From NCBI GenBank assembly GCA_902482035.1, contig CABSYW010000026.1, positions 1-38,612 on the forward strand: a stretch of 38,612 nucleotides of DNA, given 5' to 3'. The notes under the pieces were generated by a model. It was not told where the DNA came from. It did not search any database and was given only the letters and a program-made list of their open reading frames with translations. Numbering within the stretch: the first letter of the stretch is position 1; each line of letters begins with the position of its first letter. Origin of the DNA: an uncultured Collinsella sp. GTDB lineage: Bacteria > Actinomycetota > Coriobacteriia > Coriobacteriales > Coriobacteriaceae. Below are positions 16,182 to 25,362 of the stretch, piece after piece. Position numbers and translations under genes: made by a program.

Positions 16182-18149
16182 CTAGCGTAGGGACCTCAGG
16201 CCACCGGCATCCTTGTCGAGCACCGTAAAGCGCACGGCATCTAGGTGCTCCAAGATGCTGATGGCACGTTTGCGCGACACACCCAGGGCCTCGCGCAGCA
16301 CGCTCGTGGTCGCAGCGCCACCGGCTGTCTCAATGGCAGCGGCAACAAGCTCGCGCGCATGGGCCTCGGCGGCAGCGGACAGGGCAACGTCGCGCTCGAC
16401 CTTAACGATCGAGCGGTTGAGCGAAAGCTCGCGCAGGGCACGCGTCATGGTGTCGCGGCCGAGCTGCAGCTGTTCGCCCACCCCGGGAAGCGCCGGTGCA
16501 TCCAGGCCGGCCTCGTCAAGTAGCGCGACGATCCGCTCGCAAGCCTCTCGCACCACGCGTGCCGCCACGGCGGCCGAATGCGGATCGAATACCTCGGCGC
16601 CCTCGGCGGCGCACACGCCGCGCGAGCAGCCCTCGGCAATCAGAGCCGAGGCAACGCCTTCATCAGCGGCAGGCCACGCAGCATGGGCAACGGCGCCGGG
16701 CGTAAAGCCCGTCTCCTTGGGAGCCGCCGCGTGCATGGCTGACAGGGTCGCCGCAAGGGCATCCATCGCTGCGTCGAGCGCGGAAGAATCTGCATACAGC
16801 GAGCCATCCGAGCCAGCAAGCTCGCACACAGCACCTCGCGCCACCAACTCGTTCAGCGCGGCATCGACTCCACCGGAAACAAGATCCAGCGCCGCGGCAA
16901 CGTCGGCAGCCACGACCGGCAACGTCTGCAGCGCCAGCCACGCCTCAACACCAGCGGCGGTATCGCCGGCCTCAAGCGCCACATACAGCGCACGCTCTCC
17001 TTCGGCAAGCTCGCGCGAACGACGGCAACGCGAAAGCAGCACACGCCCGCCGCCAATGAGCATGACGGGCGAATACGACAGCACCACAGCATGGTCTCCG
17101 GCTCGCAGCGGCAGCGGCTCCTCCAAGCGCACCTGCACGGTACGGGTCTCGCCCACCGCAATGGGGGCCTCACCCTCCAAAAGCATGATGCGGCCGACAA
17201 CCTCGGCTGTACCCGCCATCACGTGCACACGCGCGCCCGACTCGAGCACGCGCGGCTTGGCACCCTCGCGACCCAGGTAGGTGAACGTCATCATAAAGCG
17301 CAACGTCTGACCAAAGCGGTCCGCCACGCCCAGCATCTCGCCACGGTCAAGCGCCGCGACACCGTCACCAACCAGGTTGAGTGCCACGCGTTGCCCAGGC
17401 AGCGCGCGCGGCGTATCGCCATGCACCTGAATCCCGCGGACACGGCAGACCGTACGCGACGGCAAAGCCATCAGCTCGTCGCCCACCGCAACCGGCGCAT
17501 CGTGCAGCGTTCCCGTCACGACGGTGCCGGCGCCCTTGATCGTAAAGCAGCGGTCAATCGGCAGGCGCGGCGCGGCATCGCTCCGCTCGGCACGCTCGCG
17601 ACAGGTATCCCAGCAGACGCCCACCTGCTCGTCGAGCACCGCAAGCAGCCCGTCAATCCCCTCGCCCGTCTTAGACGACACGGGCACAATTGGCGCGCCC
17701 GCAAAAACAGTACCCGACAAAAAGTCATCGACATCGAGCTCGGCCAGATCAACCATCTCGCTATCGGCCAGGTCGCACATCGTCAGCGCGACCACCATAT
17801 GCGTAACGCCCAGCAGCTCCAGCACGTGCACGTGCTCGCGCGTCTGCGGCATTACACCCTCAACGGCAGAGACCACCAGCACGGCAACGTCGATGCCTGT
17901 CGCACCCTGCACCATGGCGCGCAGGTAATGCGCGTGGCCCGGCACGTCGACCAGGCCGACGATCTTGCCACTCGGCAGTGCCAGCTCGCCAAAGCCCAGC
18001 TCCACGGTCATACCGCGACGGCGCTCAACCTCCAGACGGTCGGGATTCTTGCCGGTCAGCGCCTCGATCAATGCCGACTTGCCGTGGTCAACGTGGCCCG
18101 CCGTGCCAACGATAACGGGACACTCCACCAGCGCCTGAACCTCACTCAT
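16182..18149 (-). CDS. selB: Selenocysteine-specific elongation factor SelB
   Basis: SelB carries Sec-tRNA-Sec to the ribosome at UGA codons followed by a SECIS hairpin. The N-terminal GTPase shows G1 GTAGHVDHGKS (15-25), RRRGMTVELGF (switch I) and G3 VDVPGHAHY (68-75). The expected G4 motif (T/NKxD) reads TMCD at 123-126, lacking the Lys, which is unusual. EF-Tu-like beta-barrel domains follow. The C-terminal ~250 residues are helical winged-helix repeats expected to bind SECIS RNA (ending near ALGVSRKRAISILEHLD). 655 residues is normal. Its ATG overlaps the selA stop by 4 nt (ATGA), indicating coupled translation. Confidence 0.96.
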   Translation of the reverse strand: MSEVQALVECPVIVGTAGHVDHGKSALIEALTGKNPDRLEVERRRGMTVELGFGELALPSGKIVGLVDVPGHAHYLRAMVQGATGIDVAVLVVSAVEGVMPQTREHVHVLELLGVTHMVVALTMCDLADSEMVDLAELDVDDFLSGTVFAGAPIVPVSSKTGEGIDGLLAVLDEQVGVCWDTCRERAERSDAAPRLPIDRCFTIKGAGTVVTGTLHDAPVAVGDELMALPSRTVCRVRGIQVHGDTPRALPGQRVALNLVGDGVAALDRGEMLGVADRFGQTLRFMMTFTYLGREGAKPRVLESGARVHVMAGTAEVVGRIMLLEGEAPIAVGETRTVQVRLEEPLPLRAGDHAVVLSYSPVMLIGGGRVLLSRCRRSRELAEGERALYVALEAGDTAAGVEAWLALQTLPVVAADVAAALDLVSGGVDAALNELVARGAVCELAGSDGSLYADSSALDAAMDALAATLSAMHAAAPKETGFTPGAVAHAAWPAADEGVASALIAEGCSRGVCAAEGAEVFDPHSAAVAARVVREACERIVALLDEAGLDAPALPGVGEQLQLGRDTMTRALRELSLNRSIVKVERDVALSAAAEAHARELVAAAIETAGGAATTSVLREALGVSRKRAISILEHLDAVRFTVLDKDAGGLRSLR

Positions 18150-19603
18150 CGAGCAATCGCCTTCTCAACGCACGCGACGAGCGTCGATGCCGCCGTCTCG
18201 ATATCGCGGTCACCCACGAGTGTGCGCACGTCAAACAGGACGCGATCGTGCGAGGCGCGCGTGACGACCGGCGTGTCGAAATCTTGGACGAGCGAGCGCT
18301 TGAGTGCGTCAACGGAAAGACGCTCATCGACGAGGCACACGGCAACGCACATGGTGGGCAGCTCCACGGTAGGCAGCGAGCCGCCGCCGGGAGTCGACGA
18401 CTCCTCGATGATTTCCACCTGCACGGCGCACGGGCAGCCAGCCTTATCAAGCCCGGCGACCATACGATCGCGCAGCTTACGTGCGCGACGCTCCAGATGA
18501 GCCTGCGGAAGCGTGAGCATGTTGAGCACCGGTACCTCGCGATGGGCCACATCCGCCCCGTCCATGTAGATGCGCAGTGTAGCCTCGAGCGCCGCCAGTG
18601 CGAGCTTGCCCGGGCGCAGGGCACGCATAAGCGGATGTGACCCACAGGCCTGGACCAGATCGCGACGGCCCATGATAATGCCCGCCTGCGCGGCGCCCAG
18701 CAGCTTATCGCCCGAGCACGACACCAGATCGAGCCCTGCCGAAACCGAAGCCGGCGTAGTCTCCTCGCCGCCGCGAACCAGGATGTCGTCAGGCAACAGC
18801 GCGCCCGACCCCTGGTCTTCATAGAACAGCAGGCCGTGCTTATGAGCCAGTGCGGCGAGCTCCCTTGAGCTCACTTCCTCGTGAAAACCCTCGATGCGAT
18901 AGTTGGAAGGATGGACTTTAAGGATCATCGCCGTATCGGGCGTGATGGCGCGCTCGTAGTCGCCCAAATGCGTGCGGTTGGTGGCGCCGACCTCGACGAG
19001 TTTGGCGCCCGAAGCCGCCATGACATCGGGGATGCGGAAGCTACCGCCGATTTCGACGAGCTCGCCGCGGCTCACGATGACCTCTTTGCCCGCAGCGTGA
19101 GTGGCCAGCACCAGCAGCACCGCGGCGGCATTATTGTTGACGACGAGCGCGTCCTCGGCACCGGTAAGCGAACGGATCAGCTGCGCGGCGTGCTCCTTGC
19201 GGGACCCGCGTGAGCAGGTGTCGACGCTGTACTCGAGCGTGCTATACCCGCGCGCAACCTCGGCCACGGCCTTGGCGGCCGATTCAGCGAGCGGGGCGCG
19301 ACCCAGGTTGGTATGGATAACCACACCCGTGGCGTTGACGGCGGGACGCAGGCTCGGCAGCGCGGAGCGGTGGGCACGCCACTCGATGGCCGAAGCCAGG
19401 TCGCGCTTAGAGCGCGGGTCGGCACCGGCACGAATGGCGGCGCGCTCCTCGTCGAGCTCGGCCGTGACGGCAGCATGGACCACCGCGTCGCAGGTCTCCC
19501 CCGCCGCCTTCACCACCGGCCACTCGGCAAGCAGCTCATTGACGGAAGGAATGGCGCGCAGGCGGGCGCGCACCTCATCGGACATGTTCTGGCTATCGCT
19601 CAT
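18146..19603 (-). CDS. selA: L-seryl-tRNA(Sec) selenium transferase
   Basis: SelA converts Ser-tRNA-Sec to Sec-tRNA-Sec using selenophosphate and PLP. The PLP-binding Lys is about residue 300 in SCSGDKLLGAAQAG, the counterpart of SGDKLLGGPQAG in E. coli. VNATGVVIHTNLGRAPL (about 89-105) and TCSRGSRKEH (about 129-138) are family blocks. 485 residues is close to the usual 460-470. The ATG follows AAAGG at good spacing. It lies 52 nt after the molybdopterin oxidoreductase gene and overlaps selB by 4 nt, forming a selA-selB unit followed by selC. SelD, which supplies selenophosphate, is not encoded in this window. Confidence 0.97.
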   Translation of the reverse strand: MSDSQNMSDEVRARLRAIPSVNELLAEWPVVKAAGETCDAVVHAAVTAELDEERAAIRAGADPRSKRDLASAIEWRAHRSALPSLRPAVNATGVVIHTNLGRAPLAESAAKAVAEVARGYSTLEYSVDTCSRGSRKEHAAQLIRSLTGAEDALVVNNNAAAVLLVLATHAAGKEVIVSRGELVEIGGSFRIPDVMAASGAKLVEVGATNRTHLGDYERAITPDTAMILKVHPSNYRIEGFHEEVSSRELAALAHKHGLLFYEDQGSGALLPDDILVRGGEETTPASVSAGLDLVSCSGDKLLGAAQAGIIMGRRDLVQACGSHPLMRALRPGKLALAALEATLRIYMDGADVAHREVPVLNMLTLPQAHLERRARKLRDRMVAGLDKAGCPCAVQVEIIEESSTPGGGSLPTVELPTMCVAVCLVDERLSVDALKRSLVQDFDTPVVTRASHDRVLFDVRTLVGDRDIETAASTLVACVEKAIAR

Positions 19604-19655
19604 GTGCGGCCTTTCAAATGAAACGTGGATCAGTCGAATACATCAGCTGAGTCAA

Positions 19656-21773
19656 TTACTCGTTATTATCCTCGCGCGCCGCGATCTTTTCCACGCGAAC
19701 GGCGTTTTCTTGGGTGAGCGCGGCACCCGTCAACGGGTCCCAGCGCAGCGGCGTGTGGTCGAGCGGACCGACGCCCAGGGCCTGCCGGCCACCACTCTCA
19801 GCACCAAATGCGCGTCCGCCGGGAGCGGCCGAGGTGAAGATGCACGCCGGATGCAGATAGGGCGTCGTCTCCACGCGCACGCGGTCGCGGCCCATATCGC
19901 TCACGAGCTCGACGATCTCGCCGTCGGCGATGCCCATGTGCGCAGCAGCATCGGCATTCATCTGCACGGCATCCAGGTCCGATCCAGCCTCGGCGGCACC
20001 TTGAGCCGCAAGCCTGCGCGAGGTGTGCGACTCAAAGGGACGGTTGCCACTAATGAGGCGAAACATCCCCGGGCCGGGCTCCACCATGGGCGCAATCCAG
20101 TTGGGCACACGACCCATGCCGACTCGTTCCCATACGTCGCTTGCCAGCGCAATTTTGCCGCCGGCAAGCGGAATCACCGGCTCACCCGTGCGCGACGGCA
20201 GCGCCACGCCCGTATCGGCCCAGCCGCGCTCCTTGAGCTCGTCCAGATCGATCCCAAAAGGCGCCACCTGGGCAGCCGTCAGATCGTCAGACGTAAACTG
20301 GAAATACTCGCCCACGCCACACGCCTGCGCCAGACCGGCAAAAATCTCCCGACCGGGACGTGTGCCGTCATGCTGCACGGGCAGCACGGCGTTGCGGTAG
20401 AACACGCGCGAATCGTTGACGCCCACGACCGTGCCCACACCGCGGTCGGCCTCCAGATACGTCACGTCGGGCAGCACGAAGTCAGAAGCACGCGCCGTCT
20501 CGGACCAACGAATATCAATCGTCACAAGCAAGTCGAGCTGCTGCAAAATACCCAACCAAGCCTGTGCATTGCCATAGCCCGCACCGGGATTGCTGGCGTA
20601 AACGATCAGCCCACGCAAATCGCCGGCCAGAATAGACTGACCGATAGTCGTGCACAGGCCGCGCACCGGATCGACCAGTGGATAGCGCTCGGACCCCAGC
20701 TTGGGCTCACGTGGCATCGACGGCGTCGCGAAACGCGCAGGGTCCAAATCGCCCAAAGCAAGCGGCGTGGGCGGGTTGAGGGCACCGCCCGCGTGTCCGA
20801 TGCAGCCCAGCAGCACATCGACCAGACAAATCGCGCGCGCGGTCTGGGTGCTATTGGCATACGCGATACCGATGCCGCCATGAAAGCCGGCGTCCACCAC
20901 GGCAGCAGGCGCGGCGGCAGCTAGATCACGCGCCGTGGCGGCGATCTCTGCGGCCGGCACGTCGCACATCGATTCGGCCCACTCGGGTGTCCAAGCACTG
21001 GCCGCCTGCGCCAGCTCGTCAAAGCCTGTGGCGTAGCGGTCCACGAACTCGTGATCGTACAGGTCTTCGGCTACCAGCACATGTGCGATACCCAGCAGCA
21101 ACGCCAGATCGCATCCAGGACGTACGCGCAGCCAGCGGTCGGCAAGCGCAGCCGAGCCACTGCGCCGGGGGTCAACCACGATAATCTTAGCCCCACGTCG
21201 ACGGGCATCGTTGAGCGCATCAACGGCCCCCATCGTCGACGAATCGACAATGGAGCGCCCCAGATACATGATGCAATCGGTATGCGCCAGGTCGGAGGCG
21301 GGACTATAGCCCAAGCTGTGCTCCCAACCGGTAAGTCGGCTTACCTCGCAGGCACCGTCGGCACCGTACACGTTGGGCGAACCAAGCGCATGCATAAAAC
21401 GATACGCCCAGTAGCGGTCGAACGAGGGCACGCCGAGCGTCATACCCAGCGCTCGCGGACCATGCCCGTCAACAATCCCCAAAAGGCGCTCGGCAATCTG
21501 AGCAAACGCCTCGTCCCACGAAATCACATCGAACCCCGAGCCATCAGCTCGTCGGCGCATGGGGTGCACAATGCGGTCGCGCTCGTCAAACGGCATTGCC
21601 AGGCGATGCCGTCCGCGGGCGCAGAGGGCACGCGCCGCGCACGGATGCCCCACAACCGGTAACTCGGCAACCACGCGACCGCCCTCAACGCGTGCCGCAA
21701 AGGCGCAATCGGCATAGCATCCCCCGCATGTGGTCACCACGGCGCGACCGTCGCGCTTCACAGCAGATGCCAT
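19656..21773 (-). CDS. Molybdopterin oxidoreductase of the DMSO-reductase superfamily, substrate unknown
   Basis: A bis-MGD molybdoenzyme. Near the N-terminus Cys16, Cys19, Cys23 and Cys51 form the Cx2Cx3Cx27C motif for a 4Fe-4S cluster. Cys141 in YGADGACEVSR sits where FdhF has Sec140, so Mo is probably Cys-ligated. The C-terminal molybdopterin-dinucleotide domain (ISGNRPFESHTSR... to the end) is present. The ATG at 21771-21773 has AAAGGGG upstream. An in-frame TTG 22 codons earlier would add a hydrophobic stretch but starts inside the preceding terminator region. No Tat signal, Fe-S partner or membrane anchor is encoded next to it, so it is probably cytoplasmic. It lies between the formate channel terminator and selA. 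It could be a second formate dehydrogenase-like enzyme or a sulfur/N-oxide reductase. Confidence 0.85.
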   Translation of the reverse strand: MASAVKRDGRAVVTTCGGCYADCAFAARVEGGRVVAELPVVGHPCAARALCARGRHRLAMPFDERDRIVHPMRRRADGSGFDVISWDEAFAQIAERLLGIVDGHGPRALGMTLGVPSFDRYWAYRFMHALGSPNVYGADGACEVSRLTGWEHSLGYSPASDLAHTDCIMYLGRSIVDSSTMGAVDALNDARRRGAKIIVVDPRRSGSAALADRWLRVRPGCDLALLLGIAHVLVAEDLYDHEFVDRYATGFDELAQAASAWTPEWAESMCDVPAAEIAATARDLAAAAPAAVVDAGFHGGIGIAYANSTQTARAICLVDVLLGCIGHAGGALNPPTPLALGDLDPARFATPSMPREPKLGSERYPLVDPVRGLCTTIGQSILAGDLRGLIVYASNPGAGYGNAQAWLGILQQLDLLVTIDIRWSETARASDFVLPDVTYLEADRGVGTVVGVNDSRVFYRNAVLPVQHDGTRPGREIFAGLAQACGVGEYFQFTSDDLTAAQVAPFGIDLDELKERGWADTGVALPSRTGEPVIPLAGGKIALASDVWERVGMGRVPNWIAPMVEPGPGMFRLISGNRPFESHTSRRLAAQGAAEAGSDLDAVQMNADAAAHMGIADGEIVELVSDMGRDRVRVETTPYLHPACIFTSAAPGGRAFGAESGGRQALGVGPLDHTPLRWDPLTGAALTQENAVRVEKIAAREDNNE

Positions 21774-21837
21774 CTCGATTACCCCTTTCATCAGCCAAAC
21801 ACAACAGGCCAAAAGCACGGCAACGAGCCCCAGACCC

Positions 21838-21873
21838 AAAAAGCCTCCCGCACGGCAACGCCCCGCGGGAGGC
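21838..21873 (-). terminator. intrinsic terminator at the end of the hyf operon
   Basis: A perfect 9-bp stem GCCTCCCGC/GCGGGAGGC followed on the minus strand by TTTTT. It lies 22 nt after the formate channel stop codon, closing the hydrogenase operon before the next molybdoenzyme gene. Confidence 0.92.
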
Positions 21874-21895
21874 CCAACATCAAACAGACGATACC

Positions 21896-22735
21896 TTACG
21901 CCTCGGACTTCTTGGCGTAGACAAACCAGTAGCCGAGCGCGATCAGAACCGCGCCGCCCACGATGTTGCCCAGCGTGGCGGCGGACAAGTTAAACGCAAT
22001 GCCCGCAGCGTTGAGCGCATCGGCGCCGGCGACGTCGGCACCATAGCCGCACGCGTGCATCACGGCACCCATAGGCAAAAAGTACATGTTGGCGACGCAG
22101 TGCTCAAAACCGCAGGCCACAAAGGCGGCGATGGGCAGCAGAATGCCCACAACCTTATCGACCACGGTCTTACCGGCGGTACCGATCCACACGGCCAGGC
22201 ACACAAAGATGTTGCACAGGATGCCGCGGAAGAAGATCGTCACCCAGTCGATCGTCACCTTGCCGGCGGCGACGCTCACCATGGAGTTGGCGACCGCCTC
22301 GCCGTTGAGCTTATAGATGCCGGCCATGTACACCAAAAAGACGATGAACAGGGCACCGACAAAATTGCCGACCCACACGACGACCCAGGCCTTAAGCATC
22401 TGAACCAGGGTGATCTTTTTGCTCTTGAGTGCGCAGACCATAAGCGAATTGCCGGTAAACAGCTCGGCGCCGCACACCAGCACGAGCACCAGGCCCAGGC
22501 AAAAGCACAGACCGCCCACGACGCGCTGAGCGCCCCAGCCCAGCGTGCTGTCGCTCAAGAACACGGTAAAGAACAGGCCGCCGAAGGCGATAAACGCGCC
22601 GGCGAACATTGCCAACAGAAAGGCCTTAGCGACCGGCAGGTTAGCCTTGGTCACGCCGGCGGCCTCGGTCTTGGCCTCGATCGCGGCGGGCGCCAGGCAA
22701 TCGGGAGCGGGGTACTCCACCTTGGAATCTGCCAT
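21896..22735 (-). CDS. Formate/nitrite family transporter (FocA/FdhC-like formate channel)
   Basis: A pentameric FNT channel in the cytoplasmic membrane, here most likely moving formate for the formate hydrogenlyase. About six hydrophobic helices are visible. Family motifs are AELFTGNSLMV and GFEHCVANMYFLPMG, whose His corresponds to the pore His of FocA (the E. coli version reads GFEHSIANM). I start at the ATG at 22733-22735 (MADSKVEYP), giving 279 residues, typical for the family. It follows hycI by 39 nt and precedes a strong terminator, in the position of focB at the end of the E. coli hyf operon. Nitrite transport is the alternative, but context favours formate. Confidence 0.93.
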   Translation of the reverse strand: MADSKVEYPAPDCLAPAAIEAKTEAAGVTKANLPVAKAFLLAMFAGAFIAFGGLFFTVFLSDSTLGWGAQRVVGGLCFCLGLVLVLVCGAELFTGNSLMVCALKSKKITLVQMLKAWVVVWVGNFVGALFIVFLVYMAGIYKLNGEAVANSMVSVAAGKVTIDWVTIFFRGILCNIFVCLAVWIGTAGKTVVDKVVGILLPIAAFVACGFEHCVANMYFLPMGAVMHACGYGADVAGADALNAAGIAFNLSAATLGNIVGGAVLIALGYWFVYAKKSEA

Positions 22736-22774
22736 GTCAATCACTTCTTTCCTAATCAGCAGGGACAAGCGCTC

Positions 22775-23278
22775 CTACTGCTCTTGCCCCAAGCGGACAA
22801 AGTGGGAAAAGTCGTTGGCGGCCACGGCGTCGTACACGGCGTCGACGGCCTCAAAGACCTCCGGGGACATGGGGTTATAGAACTCCGTATCGCCCGGCTG
22901 AATCCCTATGAAGACGATATCTTCGCACGATTGCTCGATTTCCTCGATCAGAATCGACAAAGGGAGCGAATGCGTGGTGAACATCGACTTGCGGGCCACG
23001 TCACGTTTGTCGAGCAAGCGGATGGCGCCAACGGGCAGCGCCATGTCGGCGGCATCGACCAAAACCAAACGCGGCGGACGCTCGCGCTTGACCTCGATGA
23101 TGTCATCCTCGGGCGTTTGGCCTCCGTCGATGGTGTACCAGCCGGCAAGCGGCGCGTCCTCCATCTTTTTGGAGAGCACGGGGCCGGCGGCATCGTCGGC
23201 ACGCAGCACGCTTCCCGCCGTGAGCACGATACCCGCAAACGGGGCGCCGTTCACACGACCATCCACAACGCGAACCAT
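22775..23278 (-). CDS. hycI: Hydrogenase maturation endopeptidase HycI
   Basis: HycI removes the C-terminal tail of the large hydrogenase subunit once nickel is inserted. The sequence follows E. coli HycI closely: RADDAAGPVLSKKM, IDGGQTPEDDI, LVLVDAADMALPVGAIRLLD, TTHSLPLSILIEEIEQ and FIGIQP. Asp residues in the DDAAGP and VDAADM segments are those that contact nickel in this family. 167 residues is close to the usual 156. Its start overlaps the end of hyfJ by one base (TAATG). Its substrate is encoded four genes upstream in the same operon (HyfG, predicted to be cut after CTDR). Confidence 0.93.
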   Translation of the reverse strand: MVRVVDGRVNGAPFAGIVLTAGSVLRADDAAGPVLSKKMEDAPLAGWYTIDGGQTPEDDIIEVKRERPPRLVLVDAADMALPVGAIRLLDKRDVARKSMFTTHSLPLSILIEEIEQSCEDIVFIGIQPGDTEFYNPMSPEVFEAVDAVYDAVAANDFSHFVRLGQEQ

Positions 23279-23859
23279 TACTGCAACCTTCCCGTCAGAT
23301 ACACACCCGACACATCGCGCACGCGCTCAACCAGATCGCGAAACTTCATTAAGAACGCGACCTGCTGAGCATGCAGGCCAAAGTCGTCATCGAACACCGA
23401 GATGCCGGCCTTGGCCGACCCGCGAAAACCGCGCTCGTCGAGCAGCGTGTCGCAGGCCTCGAGCAGCGACGGCACCGCCGCCTTGTCGAGCTGGCACTCG
23501 CCAAAGGAGCGGATGGCCTCAAACTTGGTCTTGGCCTCACCCTCCGGCAGCGCGTCGACGAGCGAATAGAACACATCCACCGGCACCGACAGGCGCGGCT
23601 CAAAGCAGTCGAGCACGCCGGTGTGGTGGCCCACGGCGAGCGTGTAGTACAGCACGTCGCAGGCCTCCTGGGGAACGTCTTCCTCGGTCTCCACAAACTT
23701 ACGCGTGAGCTCGTAGAAGACCACCTGGTCGGGCGCATGACCCAGGCAGGGGTCGGCGACGCCCTCGGCAGCCTCGTCGCTTGCGCGCGAGGCGTCGCCA
23801 AAGGAGCCGCCGAGCATACCGGGGCCCGCAAAGTAACCAGAGCGGTCCGTGAGCTCCAT
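23278..23859 (-). CDS. hyfJ: Formate hydrogenlyase maturation protein HycH/HyfJ
   Basis: A small soluble protein of the HycH family, needed for maturation of the large subunit of hydrogenase 3/4 in E. coli by an unclear mechanism. The match is seen in VVFYELTRKFVETEEDVPQEACDVLYYTLAVGHHTGVLDC, which parallels E. coli HycH nearly position by position, and in the closing LVERVRDVSGVYLTGRL. At 193 residues it is longer than HycH (136). The first ~45 residues (Gly/Ala/Asp-rich) are extra. The start is directly adjacent to the hyfI stop (TAGATG) and the end overlaps hycI by 1 nt. Confidence 0.88.
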   Translation of the reverse strand: MELTDRSGYFAGPGMLGGSFGDASRASDEAAEGVADPCLGHAPDQVVFYELTRKFVETEEDVPQEACDVLYYTLAVGHHTGVLDCFEPRLSVPVDVFYSLVDALPEGEAKTKFEAIRSFGECQLDKAAVPSLLEACDTLLDERGFRGSAKAGISVFDDDFGLHAQQVAFLMKFRDLVERVRDVSGVYLTGRLQ

Positions 23860-24642
23860 CTAGCGACCTCCGGCCAGCACCAGATCCTGCAGCGCCGAGT
23901 AGACCTCAACGCGGCGAGGATCGTCCTGCTTGTCGATGAGCAGCGCCATGGCACCGCGGATATCGCCCTTGGGTGCGCCCTCGAGCGTATCCATAAACTC
24001 ATTGGCCAGGTCGCGACCGTAGCGGTAGCCGCTCATGGCACGAGCCTCGCGCTCAATGGCAACGCGCAGCTTGTACGGCACGCCGGGGTGCAGGATATCG
24101 GCCTGCTCGCCGGCGGCCTCCACCGTGGTCTCGGCATGGAGCTTTTGGTCCAGCAGACCGAGCGCCATGGCAAAGCCGTAGACGGTCTGCGCGGGACTGG
24201 GCGGGCAGCCGGGGATATAGACATCGACCGGCAAGATCTTGTCCGTGCCGCCCCAGACGCAGTAGTTATCGTAGAAGATGCCACCGGTGCAGCCGCACGC
24301 GCCATAGGACACCACGATCTTGGGATCGGGTGCGGCCTCAAAGGCGCGCAGGGCCGGCATGCGCATGGCACGCGTCACGGCACCGGTGTACAGCAGCACA
24401 TCGGCGTGACGGGGCGAGGGCACGACCTTGATGCCAAAGCGCTCGACGTCAAAGACGGGCGTGATGGAACCGAAGATCTCGATCTCGCAGCCGTTGCAGC
24501 CGCCGCAGTCGACACGGTAGACGTACACCGAGCGCTTGATCTTCTTAAGAAGGGTCGCCTTGGCCTTCTCGATGCTCTCGTCGAGCTCGATCTTGGTCGG
24601 GCGGTACTGGAGCCGCTCGGGCAAAAGCGTGGGTTCGGCCAT
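23860..24642 (-). CDS. hyfI: Group 4 [NiFe] hydrogenase small subunit (HycG/HyfI, NuoB-like)
   Basis: This NuoB-type subunit carries the 4Fe-4S cluster next to the NiFe site. Cluster Cys are in VDCGGCNGCE (46, 49, 52), GACGC (116, 118) and IPGCPPSP (146). It has no signal peptide, as expected for the cytoplasm-facing group 4 enzymes. 260 residues compares with 252 in E. coli HyfI, including a C-terminal extension after the NuoB-like core. The ATG follows AAGGAGGAG with ideal spacing and is 2 nt after hyfH. It should bind HyfG directly and receive electrons from HyfH. Confidence 0.95.
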   Translation of the reverse strand: MAEPTLLPERLQYRPTKIELDESIEKAKATLLKKIKRSVYVYRVDCGGCNGCEIEIFGSITPVFDVERFGIKVVPSPRHADVLLYTGAVTRAMRMPALRAFEAAPDPKIVVSYGACGCTGGIFYDNYCVWGGTDKILPVDVYIPGCPPSPAQTVYGFAMALGLLDQKLHAETTVEAAGEQADILHPGVPYKLRVAIEREARAMSGYRYGRDLANEFMDTLEGAPKGDIRGAMALLIDKQDDPRRVEVYSALQDLVLAGGR

Positions 24643-24644
24643 GG

Positions 24645-25361
24645 TTACTCCTCCTTCGTTTCAAAATCCATGATGATGCCCTCGACCGGCGCCGGACCGG
24701 CGGGGATCTCGGGCGCATCGGGGTTGAGCTCGCGGTCGATATACTCCGGGTTCACGCCGTGGCCGCCCAGATACTCCATGCCGGGGCCCTGGGGCTCACC
24801 GGGCGCAAGCGTCTCGTTGGCAGCCATGCCGGCAGCGTTGCCGGTCTTTACGGCCGAGGCGGCGCGCAGGGCGTCGAGCTCGCGCTTGCACTCCTGGCAC
24901 ATACCGACGGTACGGGCGGCCTGGATGGCCTCCATGCCGCCGGTCTTTTGCAGCAGGCGCTTGGCGTAGTCGATCTCTTTGTGCGGGGCAAACGGCTTGC
25001 CGCAACGCGAGCAGTGCTCGAGCGTATAGACACTCTTGCTGGTGAGGTCATCCTTGCTCATGACGGCCAGCTCAAACTCCTCGGTGAGCTTGATGGCCTC
25101 CATGGGGCAGGCCTCCTCGCAACGGCCGCAGAAGATGCAACGGCCGTAGTCGATCGACCAGGTAATGGTATCGGCCGCAAGGTCGGTGTCCATGCGAATG
25201 GCATCGGCCGGGCACGCCACGCCGCAGGCACCGCAGGCGATGCAGAGCTCGGCATTGTGCTCGGGCTTGCCGCGCATGTCCTTGTTGGTGGGGAACGGCG
25301 CAAACGGGTACTTGACCGTCGCGTCGCCGGCCTTGGCGTTAACCTTCCAAAGCTTCAGCAT
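24645..25361 (-). CDS. hyfH: Hydrogenase 2x[4Fe-4S] electron transfer subunit (HycF/HyfH, NuoI-like)
   Basis: A NuoI-like polyferredoxin in the peripheral arm. The two 4Fe-4S motifs are Cys40, 43, 46, 50 and Cys75, 78, 81, 85. Further on, Cys117/120 and Cys155/158 form a CxxC...CxxC pair like the zinc-ribbon tail of HycF. The last ~70 residues are acidic and Pro/Gly-rich and make the protein longer (239) than E. coli HyfH (181). I start at the ATG at 25359-25361 (MLKLWKVNAK), with GAGGAGG nine bases upstream. Upstream in-frame codons fall inside hyfG and are not protein-like. It starts 1 nt past the hyfG stop. Confidence 0.95.
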   Translation of the reverse strand: MLKLWKVNAKAGDATVKYPFAPFPTNKDMRGKPEHNAELCIACGACGVACPADAIRMDTDLAADTITWSIDYGRCIFCGRCEEACPMEAIKLTEEFELAVMSKDDLTSKSVYTLEHCSRCGKPFAPHKEIDYAKRLLQKTGGMEAIQAARTVGMCQECKRELDALRAASAVKTGNAAGMAANETLAPGEPQGPGMEYLGGHGVNPEYIDRELNPDAPEIPAGPAPVEGIIMDFETKEE

Positions 25362-25362
25362 A

